A stretch of DNA of 64,000 nt. Origin: Kutzneria sp. CA-103260 (GTDB lineage: Bacteria > Actinomycetota > Actinomycetes > Mycobacteriales > Pseudonocardiaceae). Made by a program: the position numbers and the translations under genes. Under the pieces are notes generated by a model. It was not told where the DNA came from and made no database searches. It saw nothing but the letters and a program-made list of their open reading frames with translations. The stretch covers positions 9,300,001 through 9,364,000 of the forward strand of contig NZ_CP073318.1 in NCBI RefSeq assembly GCF_018263855.1. The letters run 5' to 3'. Positions 1 to 7,987 of this stretch are shown here, piece after piece; within the stretch, counting starts at the first letter, position 1; every line of letters starts with the position of its first letter.

Positions 1-1132
1 GCAGGAGAACCTGAACTTCGCGGTCTCCGGTCAGGTCACGGGCGTCACGGCGACGGTGGGCCAGCAGGTCACCGCCGGCCAGGCGCTGGCCACGGTGAAC
101 TCAGCCGCTCTGGCCGCCAGTGTGGCGGAGGCACAGGCCACGCTGTCCACGGACCAGGCCCGCCTGAGCTCCGACCAGACGGCGGGGGCGTCCAGCGCGC
201 AGATCACGGCCGACCAGGCCGCGGTCACCGCCGCGCAGAACTCCGTGAACAACGCCCAGACCGCTCTCAGCGAGGCGACGCTGACCTCGCCCATCGACGG
301 CACGGTGGCGTCGGTGAACCTCACGACGGGCCAGCAGGTGTCGGCCGGCAGCACGTCCACCAGCAGCGGCTCCGGCGGTTCGAGCGGCGGCTCAGGCGGC
401 GGTGGCGGCGGAGGTGGGGGCGGCGGGGCCGGCGGCGGCTCGGGGTCGACCGGGTCGTCGAGCTCGTCCAGCAGCTCCAGCACCGCGCAGGTGGTGGTGA
501 TCTCCACCAACTCCTACGTCGTCAACGCCAGCGTGGACGACACCGAGGTGGGCCTGATCAAGAACGGCGAGCAGGCCACGATCACCGCCAACGGCAGCAC
601 CCAGCCGGCCTACGGCACGGTCACCTCGGTGGCGATGCTGGCCAGCTCCTCGTCCACGGTGCCCAGCTACCCGGTGACGATCGGCGTCACCGGCACGCCG
701 ACCGGCCTGCACCCGGGGGCCAGCGCGACGGTGGCGATCACGGTCAAGCAGGTGTCCGACGCGGTGGTGGTGCCGACCGCGGCGATCCACTACGAGAACG
801 GCAACGCCGTCGTCTACCAGATGTCCAACGGCAAGCAGGTCTCCAAGCCGGTCACCACGGGCATGACCTCGGGCGGCCAGACGCAGATCGTCAGCGGCCT
901 GTCCGACGGTGACCAGGTGGTGATCCCCAGCCGCGGCACCGGCACGACCGGCACCACGCGCGGCGGCACCGGGACGACCGGCGGCCGCGGCGGCACAGGC
1001 GGCTTCGGGGGCGGCGGCTTCGGCGGTGGCACCGGGGGCTTCGGCGGCGGCGCGGGCGGTTTCGGCGGCGGGCGTGGCGGCGGAGGCGGCGGTGGCGGCG
1101 CGGCCACGGGCGGCCAGGCGAACGGCGGCTGA
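1..1132 (+). CDS. MacA/HlyD-type efflux adaptor subunit, 5' end outside window
   Basis: This is a periplasmic-adaptor-like (membrane fusion) protein that would link the ABC transporter encoded next to it to the cell envelope. The frame is open from base 2, so the start and any membrane anchor lie upstream. Visible are the two halves of a lipoyl/barrel-sandwich domain (VSGQVTGVTATVGQQVTAG, then SPIDGTVASVNLTTGQ) flanking an Ala/Gln-rich helical hairpin, then a glycine/serine-rich loop, a beta-barrel part with VVVPTAAIHYENG, and a glycine-rich C-terminal tail. The stop lies 3 bases before the ATPase gene, so the two are probably co-transcribed. The role in adaptor-MacB transport is inferred from family and context; the substrate is unknown. 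Confidence 0.85.
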   Translation, partial: QENLNFAVSGQVTGVTATVGQQVTAGQALATVNSAALAASVAEAQATLSTDQARLSSDQTAGASSAQITADQAAVTAAQNSVNNAQTALSEATLTSPIDGTVASVNLTTGQQVSAGSTSTSSGSGGSSGGSGGGGGGGGGGGAGGGSGSTGSSSSSSSSSTAQVVVISTNSYVVNASVDDTEVGLIKNGEQATITANGSTQPAYGTVTSVAMLASSSSTVPSYPVTIGVTGTPTGLHPGASATVAITVKQVSDAVVVPTAAIHYENGNAVVYQMSNGKQVSKPVTTGMTSGGQTQIVSGLSDGDQVVIPSRGTGTTGTTRGGTGTTGGRGGTGGFGGGGFGGGTGGFGGGAGGFGGGRGGGGGGGGAATGGQANGG

Positions 1133-1135
1133 GCG

Positions 1136-1879
1136 ATGAGCCTCGACATGACCACGCCGATCCCCCCGGTGATCGGCGGCCCGAAGACGGTCATCGGCAT
1201 CCAGGACGTCACCAAGATCTACCGCACCGGCTCGGTGGAGGTGGCCGCGCTGGGCGGCGTCTCGCTGCGCATCGACGAGGGCGAGTACGTGGCGATCATG
1301 GGGCCGTCCGGCTCGGGCAAGTCCACCCTGATGCACATCATCGGCTGCCTGGACGTGGCCACGGCCGGCAGCTACTTCCTGGCCGGCGACGACGTCAGCG
1401 GCATGACCGAGAACGACCTGGCGGTGATCCGCAACAAGCGCATCGGCTTCGTGTTCCAGCAGTTCAACCTGCTCACCTCGCTGACCGCGTGGCGCAACGT
1501 GGAGCTGCCGCTGTGCTACGCGGGCGTGGCCAAGGCGGAGCGCAAGCAGCGGGCCATCGAGGAGCTGGAGCGGGTGGGTCTCGGCGACCGCGTGGAGCAC
1601 AAGCCCACGGAGCTCTCCGGCGGCCAGCAGTCCCGCGTGGCGCTGGCCCGGGCGCTGGTGAACAAGCCGGCGCTGATCCTGGCCGACGAGCCGACCGGCG
1701 CGCTGGACTCCAAGTCCACCAACGATGTGCTGGGCGTCTTCGACGATCTGCACCGCGCGGGCCACACCATCGTGCTCATCACGCACGAGGAGGACGTCGC
1801 CGCGCACGCGCAACGCGTGGTGCGGCTGCGGGACGGGCTGATCGAGTCGGACACGATGAACGTCGGGGGTGCCGCGTGA
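1136..1879 (+). CDS. ABC transporter ATP-binding protein, MacB/LolD class
   Basis: This is the ATPase that powers the neighbouring FtsX-like permease. The 247 residues carry Walker A GPSGSGKST (about 56-64), Q-loop FQQFN (107-111), signature LSGGQQ (160-165), Walker B ILADEP (181-186) and H-loop ITHEE (215-219). The motif TGALDSKS after Walker B is typical of the MacB/LolD group. The N-terminus has about 20 extra residues before the domain. The 3' end overlaps the permease start by 4 bases (GTGA), which indicates translational coupling. Family assignment is firm; whether it exports a drug, peptide or lipid is not visible. Confidence 0.95.
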   Translation: MSLDMTTPIPPVIGGPKTVIGIQDVTKIYRTGSVEVAALGGVSLRIDEGEYVAIMGPSGSGKSTLMHIIGCLDVATAGSYFLAGDDVSGMTENDLAVIRNKRIGFVFQQFNLLTSLTAWRNVELPLCYAGVAKAERKQRAIEELERVGLGDRVEHKPTELSGGQQSRVALARALVNKPALILADEPTGALDSKSTNDVLGVFDDLHRAGHTIVLITHEEDVAAHAQRVVRLRDGLIESDTMNVGGAA

Positions 1880-3105
1880 GTTGGCTCGAAACCCTCAGAA
1901 CTTCCTGGGACGCAATCAGATCGCACCGTCTGCGGTCTGGTCTGACCATGCTCGGCATCCTGATCGGCATCGCGGCCGTCATCCTCACCGTCGGCCTTGG
2001 TGAGGGTGCCTCGCAGTCGGTCAGCAGTGCCATCAACGCCCTCGGCACGAACCTGCTCGTGGTCACGCCGGGCAGCACCACGACCGCGGGCGTGCGCGGC
2101 GGTTCCGGCACGGCGTCCTCGCTCACGGCGAGCGACGCGACGGCGCTGGGCGACAAGTCGGTGGCGCCAGACATCCAGGCTGTGGCGCCGAGCAACAGCC
2201 GGTCCGAGTCGCTGACCGCCGGCTCGACGAACTGGACGACCTCGGTGGTCGGCACCACGCCGGACTGGCTGGGGGTGCGGGCCCGCACCATCTCCGAGGG
2301 CCGTTTCCTGTCCAATCAGGACATCAGCGGCGAGACAGCCAACGTGGTGCTGGGTACGACCACGGCGCAGGAGCTGTTCGGCGGGGCCGACCCGGTCGGC
2401 CGCTCGGTGACGATCAACAGCATCCCGTTCACCGTGGTCGGTGTGCTGGCCACCGAGGGCACGTCCTCGGCGCAGAACCAGGACGACCAGGCGGTGGTGC
2501 CGATCAGCACGGCGTCCGACCGGCTGTTCGGCGGAGCCACCCGGACCTCGGTGCAGTCGATCTACGTGGAGGCCACCACGGCCGACACCCTGTCGGCCGC
2601 CTACCAGGAGGCCAACCAGGAGCTGCTGACGCTGCACCACGTCACCGACCCGACGGCGGCCGACTTCACCATCGCCAGCCAGGAGTCGCTGCTGTCCACC
2701 GCGACCTCGGTCAGCCGCACGCTGACCATCCTGCTCGGCGGCGTCGCCGCGCTGTCCCTGCTGGTCGGCGGCATCGGCGTGATGAACATCATGCTGGTGT
2801 CGGTGACCGAGCGGATCCGCGAGATCGGCCTGCGCAAGGCGCTGGGCGCGAGCCCGACGGTGATCCGCCGGCAGTTCCTGGTGGAGGCGTCGGTGCTGGG
2901 GCTGTCCGGCGGCATACTGGGCGCGCTGCTGGGGATCGTGGGCGCGCTGGTGCTGCCGGGGCTGATCTCGTCCACCATCACCGTGTCGCCGACGGCCACC
3001 GCGCTGGCCATCCTGACCTCGATCGCCATCGGCATGGCGTTCGGCGTGTACCCGGCCAGCCGGGCCGCCCGACTCGCCCCGATCGACGCTCTCCGAAGCG
3101 AATGA
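1876..3105 (+). CDS. ABC transporter permease, MacB/FtsX family
   Basis: This is the membrane subunit of the exporter, about 409 residues. The frame is open much further upstream, but the GTG at 1876, overlapping the ATPase stop, gives the expected N-terminus VSWLETLRTSWDAIRSHRLR, an amphipathic helix before the first membrane span (HRLRSGLTMLGILIGIAAVI). A large extracytoplasmic MacB_PCD-like domain follows, then the C-terminal FtsX domain with three spans and the conserved stretch ERIREIGLRKALGAS. The order adaptor-ATPase-permease matches MacAB-like systems of Gram-positive bacteria. A lipoprotein and a second adaptor follow in the same direction. Confidence 0.93.
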   Translation: MSWLETLRTSWDAIRSHRLRSGLTMLGILIGIAAVILTVGLGEGASQSVSSAINALGTNLLVVTPGSTTTAGVRGGSGTASSLTASDATALGDKSVAPDIQAVAPSNSRSESLTAGSTNWTTSVVGTTPDWLGVRARTISEGRFLSNQDISGETANVVLGTTTAQELFGGADPVGRSVTINSIPFTVVGVLATEGTSSAQNQDDQAVVPISTASDRLFGGATRTSVQSIYVEATTADTLSAAYQEANQELLTLHHVTDPTAADFTIASQESLLSTATSVSRTLTILLGGVAALSLLVGGIGVMNIMLVSVTERIREIGLRKALGASPTVIRRQFLVEASVLGLSGGILGALLGIVGALVLPGLISSTITVSPTATALAILTSIAIGMAFGVYPASRAARLAPIDALRSE

Positions 3106-3119
3106 GCTGGAGCCCAACG

Positions 3120-3980
3120 ATGTCCGTGCAGATCCGCAAAGCCGCCCTCCTCGGCGTTGTCGCCGGCGCGATGGCGTTCACGCTGGCCGCGTGCGGCGGC
3201 TCGTCGCCCGCACCGGCCGCCAACAGCGGCGGCGGCCAGCCCAGCGGCGCCAACCGCCCCGGCGGCGGCGCCCCGCCCGGGGTGTTCGGCAGCATCGCCG
3301 CGGTGTCCGGCCAGACGCTGCAGGTGCAGAACCCGCAGAGCGGCCAGACCGCGGTCAGCTACGACGGCTCGACGAAGATCACCAACTCGGTGTCCGGCAC
3401 GCTCGCCGACGTCACGACCGGCGCGTGCGTGACCGTGAACGGCACCTCCAGCGGCCAGGGCCAGCCGGTCAGCGCCACGGCCGTGACGATCACCCAGGCC
3501 GGCTCGAACGGCTGCAGCTTCGGCAACGGCGGCCAGCGGCCGTCCGGCTCGAACACGCCGAGGCCGTCGGGCTCGAACCGGCCGCGGCCCAGCGGCAGCA
3601 ACGGCCCCCGGCCCAGCACCGGCAACAACCCGGCGGGCGGCCCGCGAGCCTTCGGCGCGGTGACCGCGGTGTCGGCCAACGGTTTCACCGTGCACTCGAC
3701 GTTCGGCGCCAATGCCTCCGACATCACCGTGAACGTCACGTCGGCGACGACGTACACCAAGACCGTGACCGCTGACGCGAGCGCGCTGGTTGTCGGCGCA
3801 TGTGTTGCGGCGCAAGGCAAGGCGGACGACACCGGCGCGGTGGCGGCCACCTCGATCGCGGTCAGCAAGGCCGGCCCGAACGGCTGCACCGGCGGCTTCC
3901 GCGGCGGACGCGGCGGCTTCGGCGGCGGTCGTGGACAGGGCGGCGGGAACGGTGGCGGGACCGGTGGCGGCAATGGCTGA
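3120..3980 (+). CDS. DUF5666-type lipoprotein with two repeats
   Basis: This is a predicted lipoprotein. From the ATG at 3120 the N-terminus is basic, then hydrophobic, ending in a lipobox (TLAAC, Cys about residue 25). That ATG has a GGAG seven bases upstream. An in-frame ATG at 3102 overlaps the permease stop (ATGA) and is the alternative start. Two similar beta-rich units (FGSIAAVSGQTLQVQNP and FGAVTAVSANGFTVHST) resemble DUF5666 domains. They are joined by a Pro/Arg/Ser linker with PRPSGSN repeated three times, and a glycine-rich tail follows. The function of DUF5666 is not established. Location inside the exporter operon suggests an accessory envelope component. Confidence 0.8.
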   Translation: MSVQIRKAALLGVVAGAMAFTLAACGGSSPAPAANSGGGQPSGANRPGGGAPPGVFGSIAAVSGQTLQVQNPQSGQTAVSYDGSTKITNSVSGTLADVTTGACVTVNGTSSGQGQPVSATAVTITQAGSNGCSFGNGGQRPSGSNTPRPSGSNRPRPSGSNGPRPSTGNNPAGGPRAFGAVTAVSANGFTVHSTFGANASDITVNVTSATTYTKTVTADASALVVGACVAAQGKADDTGAVAATSIAVSKAGPNGCTGGFRGGRGGFGGGRGQGGGNGGGTGGGNG

Positions 3981-5682
3981 GCACAAAAAAGACACCCGTA
4001 GAAGGGGATTCCGCCGCTCCCGAGTGGTGATCGGTGTGGTGGCGCTGGTCGTGCTCGGCGGCGGGGCGGCGGCGTTCGCCGCGACCCGAAGCGATGATCC
4101 CTCGTACCGGACGGCGATCGCCGGCCCGGCCTCGGTGACATCGGTGCTCAACGGCATCGGCACCGTGCAGCCGGTGTCCCAGGCGACGGTCACCTTCCCG
4201 GTGAGCGGCCAGGTCGCGACGGTGACCGTGAAGCAGGGTGACCAGGTGAGTTCCGGTCAGGTGCTGGCCGAGCTGAACACGACGACCCTGGCCGGCCAGG
4301 TCAGCTCCGCACAGTCCACTTTGGCCACCGCGCAGGCCAAGCTGGCCGCCGACCAGAGCAGCCAGACCCCCGCCGCGACGCCGACGCAGACGTCCACGCA
4401 GTCGTCCTCGGGCGGCGGCAAGTCGTCGGGCAGCTCGGCCAAGCTCACGGCGCTGCTGAAGTCCATCTCCGCCGGGCAGAACGCGGTGCGTGGCGCACAG
4501 CAGAAGGTGGACGCCGACCTCCAGCTGGCCGGTGCGGCGCTGAAGAAGGCCCAGACGACCTGCCCGGACATCATCAAGCAGCTCGGCAACCCGCCGGCCG
4601 GCACCACCGACCCGTCGCCGACGACCACCTCCGGGCCGCCTCCCACCACCACGCCACCGCCCACGACGCCGCCGGTTGACGTCAGCGACTGCACCGACCT
4701 GTTGCAGCAGGTCCAGGACGCGCAGTCGAAGACCGCAGCTGACGAGACGGCGCTGAGCCAGGCCGAGGCGACGCTCTCGACCGCGCTGGGCCAGGCGGCG
4801 ACCGCTGTGCAGCAGTCGTCGACCTCGTCATCGAGCGGCAGCGGTGGCGGTTCGTCCACCCCGCAGACGTCCACCCCGACGGGTGGCGGCGGCCGCGGTG
4901 GGGCCGGAGGGGGGAGCTCGACGCCGCCCTCGGCCGACCAGATCGCCGCCGACCAGGCCTCGGTGGACGCGGCCAACGCGCAGCTGGCCGCCAACCAGCA
5001 GAACATGGCCGCGGCCAGCCTGGTCAGCCCGATCGACGGCACCGTCGCCCAGGTCGACATCGTGGCCGGCCAGAACGCCTCGGCCAACTCCAGCACCGCC
5101 AAGATCGTGGTCATCGGCCCCGGCGGCAACCAGGTCACCACCGCCGTCAACGACAACCAGGTCGGCAACGTCAAGCCGGGCCAGGCGGCGACGGTCACGC
5201 CGGACGGCGCGGGCAAGCCGTTGGCCGGCAAGGTCGTCTCCATCGGCGCGCTGGCCAGCACCACCTCCGGCGGATCGGCCAGCTTCCCGGTGACGATCTC
5301 CCTCGACGGCGGCGGCACCGCGCTGTTCGCCGGCTCGACCGCGTCGGTGGCGATCACCCTGGGCAGCGCCAAGGCGGCCGTCACGGTGCCGACCTCGGCG
5401 GTGCACACGGTCGGCGCGACCAGCTTCGTGAGCGCGCTGGTGGACGGTAAGCCGGCCACCAAGCGGGTCACGGTGGGAGTGGTCGGCGCGACCGTCACCC
5501 AGATCACCCAGGGCCTCAACGCCGGCGACCAGGTCGTGCTGGCCGACCTGAGCCAGCCCCTGCCGTCCTCGACGACCGGCGCCGGGGCTCGCGGCTTGAC
5601 AGGCGGCGGCGGAGGCTTCCGCGCAGGTCAGGGCGGGGGCGCTGGTGGCGGCGGGGGGACCGGAGGCCGGGCCGGCGGGTGA
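3973..5682 (+). CDS. second MacA/HlyD-type adaptor protein
   Basis: A second membrane-fusion adaptor of about 569 residues. The ATG at 3973 overlaps the DUF5666 stop by 8 bases and gives an N-terminus with a basic stretch and one membrane span (VVIGVVALVVLGGGAAAFAA). Lipoyl half-motifs (FPVSGQVATVTVKQGDQVSSG and SPIDGTVAQVDIVAGQ) flank a long Ala/Gln-rich coiled-coil hairpin. The hairpin is interrupted by a Thr/Pro-rich loop and a Gly/Ser loop. The C-terminus is glycine-rich, as in the first adaptor. Two adaptors with one ATPase/permease pair in an operon is unusual. This one may serve another permease or form a mixed assembly; that is inference. Confidence 0.88.
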   Translation: MAEHKKDTRRRGFRRSRVVIGVVALVVLGGGAAAFAATRSDDPSYRTAIAGPASVTSVLNGIGTVQPVSQATVTFPVSGQVATVTVKQGDQVSSGQVLAELNTTTLAGQVSSAQSTLATAQAKLAADQSSQTPAATPTQTSTQSSSGGGKSSGSSAKLTALLKSISAGQNAVRGAQQKVDADLQLAGAALKKAQTTCPDIIKQLGNPPAGTTDPSPTTTSGPPPTTTPPPTTPPVDVSDCTDLLQQVQDAQSKTAADETALSQAEATLSTALGQAATAVQQSSTSSSSGSGGGSSTPQTSTPTGGGGRGGAGGGSSTPPSADQIAADQASVDAANAQLAANQQNMAAASLVSPIDGTVAQVDIVAGQNASANSSTAKIVVIGPGGNQVTTAVNDNQVGNVKPGQAATVTPDGAGKPLAGKVVSIGALASTTSGGSASFPVTISLDGGGTALFAGSTASVAITLGSAKAAVTVPTSAVHTVGATSFVSALVDGKPATKRVTVGVVGATVTQITQGLNAGDQVVLADLSQPLPSSTTGAGARGLTGGGGGFRAGQGGGAGGGGGTGGRAGG

Positions 5683-5723
5683 CGCCTGACACGTTCGGGT
5701 CCGGGGTGGAGGACTATGTCCCC

Positions 5724-6428
5724 ATGCCCGAGCCAACCAAGCGCAGCCGGCTGCTCGTCGTCGAGGACGAGCCGAGTATCCGTGAGCTGCTGGCGGCCAG
5801 CCTCCGGTTCGCCGGCTTCGACGTGGACACGGCGTCGACCGGCACCGACGCGCTGCGCAGCGTCGAGCGGGAGCGGCCGGACCTGATCCTGCTCGACGTG
5901 ATGCTGCCCGACCGCGACGGCTTTGAAGTGGTGCGCCGGCTGCGGTCGGGCGGTCTAGGCGTGCCGGTGCTGTTCCTGACCGCGCGCGACGGGGCCGAGG
6001 ACAAGATCACCGGGCTGACCATCGGCGGCGACGACTACGTCACCAAGCCGTTCAGCTTGGAGGAGGTCATCGCCCGGGTGAACGCGGTGCTGCGGCGGAC
6101 CAAGGCGCAGCCGGAGCCGCCGGACAACCGGCTGCGCTACGCCGACCTGGAGTTGGAGGTGGACAGCCACGAGGTGCGCCGGGCCGGCCGGCTGGTGCAG
6201 CTGTCGCCGACCGAGTTCAAGCTGCTGCACTACCTGCTGCGCAACGCCGGCCGGGTGCTGTCCAAGGCGCAGATCCTGGACCAGGTGTGGCACTACGACT
6301 TCAACGGCGAGGCCGGGGTCGTCGAGTCCTACATCTCCTACCTGCGGCGCAAGGTGGACGACGTGGAGCCGCGGCTGATCCACACCGTCCGCGGCGTCGG
6401 CTACGTGCTGCGGCAGTCCACGTCGTGA
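5724..6428 (+). CDS. OmpR/PhoB-family response regulator
   Basis: DNA-binding response regulator. The receiver domain has acidic pocket VVEDE, phosphoacceptor Asp about residue 58 (LILLDVMLPD), the conserved Thr (FLTARD) and Lys (VTKPF). The C-terminal winged helix carries LSPTEFKLLHYLLRNAGRVLSK and ends with TVRGVGYVLR. I chose the ATG at 5724 because it matches usual family length (234 aa). A GTG at 5679 that overlaps the adaptor stop (GTGA) would add 15 residues. It overlaps the kinase gene by 4 bases. Because it is coupled to the exporter genes, it probably controls the same operon, as in many export-linked two-component systems; the regulon is not visible. Confidence 0.93.
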   Translation: MPEPTKRSRLLVVEDEPSIRELLAASLRFAGFDVDTASTGTDALRSVERERPDLILLDVMLPDRDGFEVVRRLRSGGLGVPVLFLTARDGAEDKITGLTIGGDDYVTKPFSLEEVIARVNAVLRRTKAQPEPPDNRLRYADLELEVDSHEVRRAGRLVQLSPTEFKLLHYLLRNAGRVLSKAQILDQVWHYDFNGEAGVVESYISYLRRKVDDVEPRLIHTVRGVGYVLRQSTS

Positions 6429-7915
6429 AACGGCCGATCAGGTGGGTCCGGGAGTGGGTCGGCCGCATGCCGCTGCGGGTGCACCTGGTCTCCGGGCTGG
6501 TGCTGCTGGTGGCGGTGGCGCTGTTCGGGGCGTGGTTCATCACCTCGGCCGTGCTGGAGAACTACCTGATCGGACAGACCGACACCCGGCTGCACAACAT
6601 GGTGGTGTCCACCCAGCGGCAGGTGGAGGCCGGCATCGACCGGCCACGGCCCAACCGCGGCGGGCAGCCGTTCCGCCTGCCCGGGCGCAGCCTGGTCCTG
6701 GTGCGTACGGCGACCCAGAGCCGGGAGCTCAGCCGGCCCACCGACGACGGCGACAGCCGGCCGGCGCTGCCGCCCATGGGCCAGCTGCCGTCCGGGGTGT
6801 CGGTGACGCTGCCGTCGCAGGGCGGCTCCGGGCCGCAGTGGCGGGTGCAGGCGCTGCGGCTGGGCGGCGCCGAGATCGTGGTGGCCACCGACCAGCGCGA
6901 GGTGGACGCCGCCGTCACCGACATGCGGCTGCGGTCGCTGGTGATCTGCCTTGGCGCGCTGGTGTTGGTGGCCGGGCTGGGCTACGCCCTGGTGCGCAGC
7001 AGCATGCGTCCGCTGGAGGAGGTCGAGCAGACCGCCGACGTGATCACCACCGGCGAGCTGTCCCGGCGGGTGCCGGTGCGGCGGCCCGGCAGCGAGGTCG
7101 GGCGGCTGGCCAACTCGCTGAACGTGATGCTGGGCCGGATCGAGGAGGCCTTCGACGCCCGGCGCAAGTCCGAGGAGGCGGCGCGGCGGTCGGAGAACCG
7201 GATGCGGCAGTTCGTCGCCGACGCCTCGCACGAGCTGCGCACGCCGCTGACCTCGATCCGCGGCTACGCCGAGCTGTACCGGCAGGGCGCGGTCACCTCG
7301 CCGGGCGAGGTCTCCGAGGTGCTGGGCCGGATCGAGGACCAGGCCGCCCGGATGGGGCTGTTGGTCGAGGACCTCCTACTGCTGGCCCGGCTGGACCAGC
7401 AGCGCCCGTTGGAGCAGCGGGAGGTGGACCTGACCGTGATCGCCGTGGATGCCGTGCACGACGCCCGGGTGCTCGACCCCGACCGCAAGATCGGGCTGCA
7501 TCTGGACGTGGCCATGGACCTCGACGCGGACGAGGAGGACGGCAGCGCGCTGGCCGTGCTCGGCGACGAGGCCCGCCTGCGGCAGGTGGTCAGCAACCTG
7601 GTCGGCAACGCCATCACCCACACCCCGGCCGGCACTCCGGTCGACGTCCGGCTCTCGCACCGGGAGGAGGACGGCCTGCCGCTGGCCGTGCTGGAGGTCA
7701 GCGACCAGGGACCGGGGCTGACCGGGGAGCAGAGCGAGCGGATCTTCGAGCGGTTCTACCGGGCCGACGCGGTGCGCAGCCGGGAGAACGGCGGCACCGG
7801 CCTCGGCCTGGCCATCGTCGCCGCCCTGGTGGCCGCGCACGGCGGCCGGGTGGAACTGGACACCGCGCCCGGCGACGGCGCCACCTTCCGGGTCCTGCTC
7901 CCGCAGCAGGCCTGA
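6425..7915 (+). CDS. sensor histidine kinase
   Basis: Membrane histidine kinase partner of the preceding regulator, 496 residues from the GTG at 6425, which overlaps the regulator stop by 4 bases. Membrane spans lie at about 17-40 and 170-190, enclosing an extracytoplasmic sensor region of about 130 residues rich in Arg and Pro. A HAMP linker (RSSMRPLEEVEQTADVI) follows, then the H-box FVADASHELRTPLTSIRG (His about 269), N-box NLVGNAITH, and G-boxes DQGPGL and GGTGLGLAIV. All catalytic boxes appear intact. The signal sensed is not recognisable from sequence; the link to an exporter suggests envelope stress or an exported compound. Confidence 0.93.
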   Translation: MKRPIRWVREWVGRMPLRVHLVSGLVLLVAVALFGAWFITSAVLENYLIGQTDTRLHNMVVSTQRQVEAGIDRPRPNRGGQPFRLPGRSLVLVRTATQSRELSRPTDDGDSRPALPPMGQLPSGVSVTLPSQGGSGPQWRVQALRLGGAEIVVATDQREVDAAVTDMRLRSLVICLGALVLVAGLGYALVRSSMRPLEEVEQTADVITTGELSRRVPVRRPGSEVGRLANSLNVMLGRIEEAFDARRKSEEAARRSENRMRQFVADASHELRTPLTSIRGYAELYRQGAVTSPGEVSEVLGRIEDQAARMGLLVEDLLLLARLDQQRPLEQREVDLTVIAVDAVHDARVLDPDRKIGLHLDVAMDLDADEEDGSALAVLGDEARLRQVVSNLVGNAITHTPAGTPVDVRLSHREEDGLPLAVLEVSDQGPGLTGEQSERIFERFYRADAVRSRENGGTGLGLAIVAALVAAHGGRVELDTAPGDGATFRVLLPQQA

Positions 7916-7975
7916 CTTCCTGTGAGAACGGCCATGGGGAGTCGGGGCCGGCCGATACCGGCGGCCGGTGGCGCA

Positions 7976-7981
7976 TAGGCT
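7976..7981 (+). promoter_or_regulatory. probable -10 element for leaderless hemL
   Basis: TAGGCT fits the actinobacterial TANNNT -10 pattern and ends 6 bases before the hemL GTG at 7988. There is no purine-rich ribosome site just upstream of that GTG. This spacing suggests transcription starts at or next to the start codon, giving a leaderless mRNA. Inference from spacing only. Confidence 0.5.
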
Positions 7982-7987
7982 GGCTTC

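Noticed and set aside
380..450. Simple GGC/GGT repeat tract as a structural DNA element
   Set aside because: It encodes the glycine-rich loop of the adaptor and similar tracts recur in both adaptor C-termini, so protein-level low complexity explains it.
392..1813. Long open frame on the minus strand opposite the adaptor and ATPase genes (about 470 codons)
   Set aside because: It is rich in Arg, His, Gly and Ala as expected for an antisense frame of GC-rich genes, has no recognisable domain and lies opposite genes with intact motifs.
3102..3119. ATG at 3102 as the start of the DUF5666 lipoprotein
   Set aside because: It overlaps the permease stop, but the ATG at 3120 has a better ribosome site and gives the cleaner lipoprotein signal. 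Kept as an alternative only.
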